Shown: positions 59,295-64,000 of the stretch, in pieces | Numbering within the stretch: the first letter of the stretch is position 1 | Layout: each line of letters begins with the position of its first letter | Assembly: GCF_019931065.1 (NCBI RefSeq) | Contig: NZ_JAIOUQ010000013.1 | Coordinates: 124,001 to 188,000 of the forward strand | Direction: 5' to 3' | DNA length: 64,000 nt | From: Methanobacterium spitsbergense | GTDB taxonomy: Archaea; Methanobacteriota; Methanobacteria; Methanobacteriales; Methanobacteriaceae | The notes under the pieces: model-generated | What the model was told of the DNA's origin: nothing | The model's input: the letters and a program-made list of their open reading frames with translations, nothing else | Databases searched by the model: none | Position numbers and translations under genes: made by a program

Positions 59295-60374
59295 TTGTTT
59301 GATTTTTTCAAACAGGGAGGCGGTATAATTACTAGAAAATTGTTATTGTCAGTGCTAATATTTTTTAGTCTAGCACTGGTTTTGAATGTTAGTGCAAGTA
59401 GTGCTGCATCGGTAAATCAAACAAATATGAGTACTAATGTAATATCATCAGATAATCTAAGTGATAACATTAGTTCATCTAATTACTCAGCCGATAAAGC
59501 TAAATCTACTTTGAATACTAGTGTCAAAATTGCAACAACAAATGCAACAAAAGAACTAAAGATTAACAGCACAATGGCAGCAGGAGCACCAGTAGTTGTC
59601 AATGGTTTAACACTGGCGCAGTTAAAGGATGGAGTTTCCAGAGTTCAAACATTCTTTAATAAGAATAAAAGACTACCGAAATATGTAAGTTTTGGAACCA
59701 GACAAATTTCCATCACAACTTTCCAGAAAAACATTGCAACCCAAGGTCTAAAAATAAATACAGTAATTGTGAATGGTTTAACAGTTGCTCAGATGAAAGA
59801 AGGAATTTCCAGAGTTCAAGCATTCTACAATAAATATGGTAGATTGCCTAGTACCGTAAGTTACGGAACCAGAAAAATTTCAATCGCAACTTTCCAGAAG
59901 AACATTGCAACCCAGGGACTAAAAATAAATACTGTAATTGTAAAACCTAAACCAGTTATTGATACTAGTTCAGTAGCTGCACTTGCAAAATCGCTTACAG
60001 CTGGTTCAACATCCACTTATAGTAGTGCTGTGGCTTTATTTAATTGGGTTAGAAACAATATTAGTTATTCCTTTTATTACAACACCAAATATGGTGCATC
60101 AGGAACATTGAAAAACAGGACAGGAAACTGTTGTGATTACTCAAATCTTCTGGTTGCACTTGCACGTAATGCAGGAATAACAGCAAGATATGTACATGGA
60201 ACATGCCAGTTCTCAAGTGGAACATGGTACGGTCATGTATGGACTCAACTATATGTAAATGGCAAATGGTATAATGCTGATGCAATAAGTACCCGAAACT
60301 CATTTGGAGTTATTAACAACTGGAACACTGCAACATACAAATTACATAATTATTACACTTCACTGCCATTTTAA
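59295..60374 (+). CDS. Pseudomurein endopeptidase-like protein (repeats plus transglutaminase-like domain)
   Basis: 359 residues counted from TTG 59295. Signal peptide ('ITRKLLLSVLIFFSLALVLN' to SASSAAS), a Ser/Asn-rich linker, two pseudomurein-binding repeats (about 103-150 and 160-207), and a transglutaminase-like cysteine peptidase domain (about 225-359). The triad is visible: Cys279 in GNCCD, His314 in GHVW and Asp329 in NAD. Related phage enzymes PeiW/PeiP cut the peptide bridges of pseudomurein, so this is a likely wall-remodelling enzyme. The start is uncertain: GGGAGG at 59315-59320 lies after the TTG, and ATA 59325 or ATT 59328 fit it best. Confidence 0.85.
   Translation: MFDFFKQGGGIITRKLLLSVLIFFSLALVLNVSASSAASVNQTNMSTNVISSDNLSDNISSSNYSADKAKSTLNTSVKIATTNATKELKINSTMAAGAPVVVNGLTLAQLKDGVSRVQTFFNKNKRLPKYVSFGTRQISITTFQKNIATQGLKINTVIVNGLTVAQMKEGISRVQAFYNKYGRLPSTVSYGTRKISIATFQKNIATQGLKINTVIVKPKPVIDTSSVAALAKSLTAGSTSTYSSAVALFNWVRNNISYSFYYNTKYGASGTLKNRTGNCCDYSNLLVALARNAGITARYVHGTCQFSSGTWYGHVWTQLYVNGKWYNADAISTRNSFGVINNWNTATYKLHNYYTSLPF
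59296..59320 (+). promoter_or_regulatory. Hairpin directly abutting the ribosome binding site of the peptidase gene
   Basis: TGTTTGA (59296-59302) pairs with TCAAACA (59308-59314) over five T, and GGGAGG (59315-59320) follows immediately. The hairpin and site suggest that 59295-59324 is untranslated leader. It could position or modulate ribosome access. Confidence 0.45.
59592..59933 (+). repeat. Two tandem 171-bp copies encoding pseudomurein-binding repeats
   Basis: The block starting GTAGTTGT at 59592 is repeated starting GTAATTGT at 59763, and a third GTAATTGT begins at 59934, giving a period of exactly 171 bp (57 codons). The 3' third of each copy is nearly identical at the DNA level ('AACATTGCAACCCA', 'CTAAAAATAAATAC'), which points to a fairly recent duplication or gene conversion. 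Confidence 0.8.
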
Positions 60375-60734
60375 ATCCCTTTACTATTTTTTTTTTATTT
60401 TGTAAATATTCAAATTCATATAAAAAAAATATCATCATAATCTAATAAATATAAGATTCATTTTAAGATTATCCGAGTGATATTGAAATGAGTTTTAAAA
60501 TTAATGAACATTTTAAACATTTTATTGTATTGAGAATAAAAATTATAAATATATTATGAATATACGTACAGTTATCTTTGTATTTTAGTGGATATTATAA
60601 AATATTTCTTAAAAAAGTTTTTATACATGTATAAAAGATTAATAATTTGAATAGGGAGTAACAATCATACACATTCTTTAATTAATAAGTTGAAATAGAA
60701 AACATTTATAAATCATGTAGGATGATGTTTTATC
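60375..60734. other. Intergenic region upstream of eha
   Basis: About 360 bases. It starts with a T-rich run after the peptidase stop (likely terminator at 60387-60398) and ends with the eha promoter region. A GGGAGTAAC at 60654-60662 looks like a ribosome site but leads to no frame. Confidence 0.4.
60619..60636 (+). promoter_or_regulatory. Palindrome overlapping the eha promoter
   Basis: TTTTATACATGTATAAAA is a perfect 18-base palindrome. It contains a TATA-like element and lies about 100 bases before ehaA. A second TATA-like ATTTATAAAT lies at 60704-60713. A palindrome covering the TATA box fits a repressor site; the regulator is unknown. Confidence 0.5.
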
Positions 60735-61037
60735 ATGATTATTCATGCTAATGTATTGATCACCATAGCGAGTTATATACTGGCAGTTGTGTCTGCCATA
60801 ATTGTGGGACTGATACTGAGAATTCCAATTCTCCCAAAAAGACCTATGAGGCATTCATGGACTATCAGTCTAATATTCCCAACATCCATAATTGCACTTG
60901 GATTAACAGCCATTCTATTCAAACTTGGATATGAAGGTCTTCTAGTTGCAGTTGTGATGGGTGTAGTCTCCGCAATCTTTGCTAAATACTTCTTAGAAAG
61001 ACTCTTACCCAAACCTCAAATGGAGGAATCAAATTGA
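60735..61037 (+). CDS. ehaA: Energy-converting hydrogenase A subunit A
   Basis: 100 residues with three membrane segments (about 5-25, 38-60, 66-85). First gene of the eha operon, whose product is a membrane [NiFe] hydrogenase. It uses the ion gradient to reduce ferredoxin with H2 and so feeds CO2 reduction. Length and position before an ehaB-like gene match known eha operons. GGATGATG ribosome site. Its stop overlaps the ehaB start by 4 bases. Confidence 0.85.
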   Translation: MIIHANVLITIASYILAVVSAIIVGLILRIPILPKRPMRHSWTISLIFPTSIIALGLTAILFKLGYEGLLVAVVMGVVSAIFAKYFLERLLPKPQMEESN

Positions 61038-61537
61038 ACGAGATCATTGCCATTATAATAGCTGCAGTACTATCATGGTTAAATTTTGTTTTAATAGACA
61101 CATGGATGGGACTTCCAGAAAAACCAGGTGTTAAAGGTGCAGATGTTATTGGAAGATCTGTTTTAAAACGGGGTGGAAACCTTGCAGGAGGATTTTTCCA
61201 GGGAAACATTGTATGTTCTCCAGATGCATCAGCAGGAACATTACTTGCATCAGCTGCTTGTTACACTATAGGAACTCCTGAAGGTGGTTTAATAGCAGCT
61301 TTACTTGTCTATATTGGAAATAGACTCTGCGCAGACCCAGGTTATGCTGGCACCACAGGGGCATTAACAATTACTGCAATAATATTTGCAACATCCTACA
61401 TAGGAATAGGACCTGCAGATTTCATAGTTGGAATGGTATTGGCAATAGTTACAATACAGGGACTCCACCATCCACTGGCATCAAAATTACTCGGAAAGAT
61501 AGCCAAAAAAATGGGAAGGCATACAACTTTAACCTGA
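61034..61537 (+). CDS. ehaB: Energy-converting hydrogenase A subunit B
   Basis: 167 residues with about four membrane segments and a conserved soluble loop '[36 protein letters not shown]' (split, 26-61). '[14 protein letters not shown]' follows. I recognise this as EhaB by that loop and by gene order. It overlaps ehaA by 4 bases (coupled translation). TTG start at 61034 inside the ehaA stop region, with GGAGG just upstream. Confidence 0.87.
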   Translation: MNEIIAIIIAAVLSWLNFVLIDTWMGLPEKPGVKGADVIGRSVLKRGGNLAGGFFQGNIVCSPDASAGTLLASAACYTIGTPEGGLIAALLVYIGNRLCADPGYAGTTGALTITAIIFATSYIGIGPADFIVGMVLAIVTIQGLHHPLASKLLGKIAKKMGRHTTLT

Positions 61538-61550
61538 AGGGGATTATATC

Positions 61551-61616
61551 ATGGTTATCAGAAATTTCGATAATAAATTTAATAATTGTAAAACAACAGG
61601 TCGATTATCATGTTGA
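61551..61616 (+). CDS. Possible 21-codon ORF between ehaB and ehaC
   Basis: An ATG at 61551 follows a strong GAAGGGGATTAT ribosome site and gives 21 residues (starting [10 protein letters not shown]), ending in a TGA that overlaps the ehaC start. The gene proper seems to be ehaC at 61610, but its own site (AGGTCG) is weak, so this small frame could lead ribosomes to it. It may simply be chance. Confidence 0.2.
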   Translation: MVIRNFDNKFNNCKTTGRLSC

Positions 61617-61870
61617 CAATGCTGATCCAGATACTAGGTATAATAGTTCTTTTAATGGCTCTGAGAACACTTTTTGCACAGGATAGATCTGCAAGAATGT
61701 TATATTTAAATGCAATGAGCTTTGGAATATCAGGAATAATAGCACTTTATATTCAAACACCCTTTGGTGCTATAATTGCTATAACCTACTTTATTGCTTC
61801 GACAATTTGTTCAAATGCCATAGCGTATTCAATTGGAAGAGTTAAGAATGAAATAGTATTGGATGAATAA
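61610..61870 (+). CDS. ehaC: Energy-converting hydrogenase A subunit C
   Basis: 86 residues with two to three membrane segments ('[19 protein letters not shown]', '[19 protein letters not shown]', '...[13 protein letters not shown]'). Corresponds to the DUF2109 type subunit, judging by size and order. It resembles small NuoK/MrpC-like antiporter-type subunits. 72 bases after ehaB. Confidence 0.8.
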   Translation: MLTMLIQILGIIVLLMALRTLFAQDRSARMLYLNAMSFGISGIIALYIQTPFGAIIAITYFIASTICSNAIAYSIGRVKNEIVLDE

Positions 61871-61924
61871 TATTCTGGACAAAATTTCATAAAAAAAATT
61901 AAAGGATTGTAAATGGTGTAAATA

Positions 61925-62215
61925 ATGTATCCGTTTCTAGACCTCATAAACTTGACAACAGTATCTGCAGGAGTACTTTTAATAGGTGCTGCTGGTATAA
62001 TAATGCTCAAAAAACCATTGGACAAGGTTATAATGTTCTCACTATTGCAGGGCGGTTTTATTGGGATGATAGTATCTGCAAAGTACCTGGATGTTGCAAT
62101 GGTAGCAGCCATATTCGATCCAATTTCCACTGTTATAATGTTAATTGCAATAACCAAACTTGATGAAATTAGAAAGAATAAAGAAAGATCCCAGGAGGAC
62201 GGGTTCATTGCTTGA
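61925..62215 (+). CDS. ehaD: Energy-converting hydrogenase A subunit D
   Basis: 96 residues with about three membrane segments ('[17 protein letters not shown]', '[20 protein letters not shown]', '[18 protein letters not shown]') and a charged C-terminus. Size and order match EhaD (DUF2108 type). Its stop overlaps the ehaE start by 8 bases. Confidence 0.82.
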   Translation: MYPFLDLINLTTVSAGVLLIGAAGIIMLKKPLDKVIMFSLLQGGFIGMIVSAKYLDVAMVAAIFDPISTVIMLIAITKLDEIRKNKERSQEDGFIA

Positions 62216-62468
62216 TGTTTACATATGGTTCTACACCGGCTGTGTACTTGTAATAATAGGAAGCATAGCAACTGTAATAGGACCCGGGGTTAAAGATCCT
62301 CTGGTAAGGACTTTGAACACAGAAATTGCTGCAGTTGGAGTTTCACTCATATTTTTAACCTACAACCATACAATAGCACTTGTAACATTCATTGCAGCTA
62401 CTGCCATAATAACACTAATACTTTTAAGGGCTATTGTAAGATTAGAAGAAATGGGGGCCGAACTTTGA
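62208..62468 (+). CDS. ehaE: Energy-converting hydrogenase A subunit E
   Basis: 86 residues from the TTG at 62208, chosen because GGAGG (62194-62198) lies 9 bases before it and the 86-residue length fits EhaE. The frame is open further upstream into ehaD but that part is a shadow. Three membrane segments ('[19 protein letters not shown]', '[19 protein letters not shown]', '[13 protein letters not shown]'). Confidence 0.8.
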   Translation: MLDVYIWFYTGCVLVIIGSIATVIGPGVKDPLVRTLNTEIAAVGVSLIFLTYNHTIALVTFIAATAIITLILLRAIVRLEEMGAEL

Positions 62469-62944
62469 AGAGTATAGGAAGGATATGGAATGCCCTTGCG
62501 AATCCTGACAGGATTCCAAGAATTTATGCACTGATACTTGGCATTGTACTGATAGCCGGCTTTATAATACCCCTTGCATTGAATGATAATCAACTTTATC
62601 CCAGACCAGAACCACAGAACCAGATAAATGCTCAAGATCCTCTGGCACCATACGACCGAGGAGGAGTACCCTTCCAAGAAAGGGGAATAGTAAAGGCCCA
62701 ATACCCACAATTTTTACCATCAATAGGATTGATAACATCGTATTTATCTCCAATAGCAATTGGTGTTAAAAATACAACATTATACTATGGAACTTCTATT
62801 TATTCATCACCAGGTGGACTTATAGACGAAATCCTCTACTACACAAGGGGATTCGATACCGTACTAGAATCAAGCATACTTATGATGGCATTTGTAATAG
62901 CTTCATGGGTTGCAATAAACTTCACAATGAGGAGGGAAGACTGA
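62465..62944 (+). CDS. ehaF: Energy-converting hydrogenase A subunit F
   Basis: 159 residues. TTG start overlapping the ehaE stop. Membrane segments near 18-38 and 130-152 flank a ~90-residue soluble loop outside or inside ('[20 protein letters not shown]', '[12 protein letters not shown]'). Matches EhaF (DUF2106 type) in length and order. Ends one base before the ehaG start. Confidence 0.82.
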   Translation: MKSIGRIWNALANPDRIPRIYALILGIVLIAGFIIPLALNDNQLYPRPEPQNQINAQDPLAPYDRGGVPFQERGIVKAQYPQFLPSIGLITSYLSPIAIGVKNTTLYYGTSIYSSPGGLIDEILYYTRGFDTVLESSILMMAFVIASWVAINFTMRRED

Positions 62945-63619
62945 ATGTTGGTATTGGTACCCTCTGTTGTTTCACCAGTAGTAGTTGCACTCTATATACC
63001 AGCTATATTTGTTGGGCTAGTTGTGGCTTTAATAGGATTATTTGGCATATCAGTTGAGAAAAACGATCTACAAGTTCTTATCCTTACAGATATTGTTGGA
63101 ATTGCAATGTTAATAATTGTTGCAGCGGTTGGAACAGACCTTGCTGAAGCATTAATACTTCCAGGGCTGGTTGTTGAACTTGCAGAGATCATGGCTATTA
63201 GTGAAATATTAATGAGCAGGGAAATACGAAAAACAGGTAAAGCTGTTGCCCTCATACCAACACCCCTAAACTTTGACATGGAAATACTTCAAACAGCACC
63301 AGTATTCATTGCAATAATATTGGTAATATATGGAGCATTCCTCTCAGGATTTACAGGTGGAGCAGTAGCCGGAGGAGGAATACTCTTCTATGTGCTATCA
63401 TTGACCGTGCGTGGAGTACCTTCAACACTTTGGGAAGGTATTGCAGGAGCATCAGGTATTGCATGGTGTTTATGGCTTATTGGATTTTTAATACTCTTTG
63501 TCTTCCCACAATACTGGCTATTAGGATTAATGCTCGCAGCATTCGGAATATTTATTAAGGTAGCATTTAAAGCCGGTTTAATTGGTATTATGAACAGAGA
63601 AGAATTTAGAAAGGAGTAA
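62945..63619 (+). CDS. ehaG: Energy-converting hydrogenase A subunit G
   Basis: 224 residues with six or more membrane segments, for example '[18 protein letters not shown]' and '[18 protein letters not shown]'. '[20 protein letters not shown]' (split) holds acidic residues within a membrane helix, a feature used in ion movement in related complexes. Matches EhaG (DUF2105 type). GGAGGGA site overlapping the end of ehaF. Confidence 0.83.
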   Translation: MLVLVPSVVSPVVVALYIPAIFVGLVVALIGLFGISVEKNDLQVLILTDIVGIAMLIIVAAVGTDLAEALILPGLVVELAEIMAISEILMSREIRKTGKAVALIPTPLNFDMEILQTAPVFIAIILVIYGAFLSGFTGGAVAGGGILFYVLSLTVRGVPSTLWEGIAGASGIAWCLWLIGFLILFVFPQYWLLGLMLAAFGIFIKVAFKAGLIGIMNREEFRKE

Positions 63620-63625
63620 ATTTAT

Positions 63626-64000
63626 ATGGATATATCAATATTAGGCTCACAAATAATTGGAATCATACCCCTTGGAGATATTGTATTTTATATGACCTCC
63701 TTTAACCTTTTCATGTTTGCAGCAGTCTTGGCCTTCACATTCATTATAGCGATCAGTAAAACAGAAACCCAAGTTGAAGCCGAATTTGGTACATTGGGAG
63801 ATAGAGAGGTAAAAGTTGCTAAAAATGAATTCAAGATCAGAAGATTCCTTGCAATAGTATGCGGACTTGCAACTGCAGGTGCAATGATAACAGGGGATCT
63901 CTTCGATTTCACACTTTTTGTATGTTTAATTGGAATAGTTAATATTGGAATTGTAGGTGCAGTTAAACAGATAGATGTACTTGATTCCGCATTCCAATAC
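63626..64000 (+). CDS. ehaH: Energy-converting hydrogenase A subunit H (partial, cut by window end)
   Basis: Start ATG at 63626 with AAGGAG 10 bases before; open to the last base of the window (125 codons). Membrane segments appear at about 12-45 and 72-105. The visible order and its spot after ehaG identify EhaH, which in relatives is about 220 residues and resembles antiporter-type (NuoL/MrpD) subunits. The rest of the operon, including the hydrogenase subunits, lies to the right. Confidence 0.8.
   Translation, partial: MDISILGSQIIGIIPLGDIVFYMTSFNLFMFAAVLAFTFIIAISKTETQVEAEFGTLGDREVKVAKNEFKIRRFLAIVCGLATAGAMITGDLFDFTLFVCLIGIVNIGIVGAVKQIDVLDSAFQY

Noticed and set aside
59295..59327. TTG at 59295 as the certain start of the peptidase
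   Set aside because: It has no ribosome site, and the encoded leader would include a hairpin and the GGGAGG site itself; kept only as the outer limit of the frame.
62160..62207. Longer ehaE starting inside ehaD
   Set aside because: The TTG at 62208 has GGAGG at the right distance and gives the normal family length; the upstream part is out-of-frame ehaD sequence.
1..64000. CRISPR arrays, tRNA or rRNA genes, insertion sequences
   Set aside because: No regularly spaced direct repeats, no cloverleaf-like GC-rich stretches, no transposase-like protein and no flanking inverted repeats were seen.

Overview
This window comes from an AT-rich methanogenic archaeon of the order Methanobacteriales, most likely a mesophilic Methanobacterium-like organism. 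The evidence is a cyclic 2,3-diphosphoglycerate synthetase gene, two proteins with pseudomurein-binding repeats (one with a pseudomurein endopeptidase-like domain), the archaeal AroA'/AroB' route into aromatic amino acids, an archaeal primase pair, a class I archaeal CCA-adding enzyme, and the start of an Eha energy-converting hydrogenase operon. Many genes start with TTG or GTG and have strong GGAGG/GGTG ribosome binding sites. No tRNA, rRNA, CRISPR array, insertion sequence or prophage was seen.

Layout. 1-9.9 kb is housekeeping: end of a TetR-like regulator, rhodanese, thermosome, cpgS, a UPF0058 protein, hisD, a broken cupredoxin-like lipoprotein gene, aspS and a BaiN/HI0933-type flavoprotein. 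10-17.7 kb has two membrane proteins of unknown role, then a same-strand run: methyltransferase, aroA', aroB', an HPr-kinase-like P-loop protein, thpR and cca. 17.7-18.4 kb is a gene-poor stretch with two DtxR-family-like operators, a tiny ORF and a long hairpin. 18.4-25.3 kb has a pseudomurein-binding protein, a CofH-type radical SAM enzyme, a PepSY-like gene interrupted by an in-frame TGA, priS and priL, a DUF4013 membrane protein and two very small ORFs. 25.5-29.6 kb is metG, a DUF530 protein and a helix-turn-helix protein in tight order.

29.6-33.7 kb is a compact minus-strand cluster: Roadblock/LC7 protein, a fusion of a degenerate RecA/KaiC-like domain with a Ras-like GTPase, two KaiC-like ATPases and a TPR protein. 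This looks like a nucleotide-switch signalling module. Two pilin-like proteins lie just upstream on the same strand. 35.3-37.5 kb holds a stand-alone THUMP protein and small unknown or membrane proteins.

37.6-57.9 kb is a surface-glycan island with nine glycosyltransferases (three GT2, six GT4), a GDP-mannose dehydratase-like and a GalE-like enzyme, a Wzx-type flippase, two very large DUF2206-like membrane proteins and a DUF1616-like protein. 58-60.4 kb has a CruF-like membrane protein and a pseudomurein endopeptidase-like protein. From 60.7 kb to the end runs ehaA-ehaH, with ehaH cut by the window edge.

The least explained signals are the DtxR-box transcription unit (17.7-18.05 kb), the Roadblock-GTPase-KaiC cluster, two decayed secreted-protein genes, and the unusual translation start of the peptidase at 59.3 kb. 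All family assignments come from reading motifs by eye; no database search was run.
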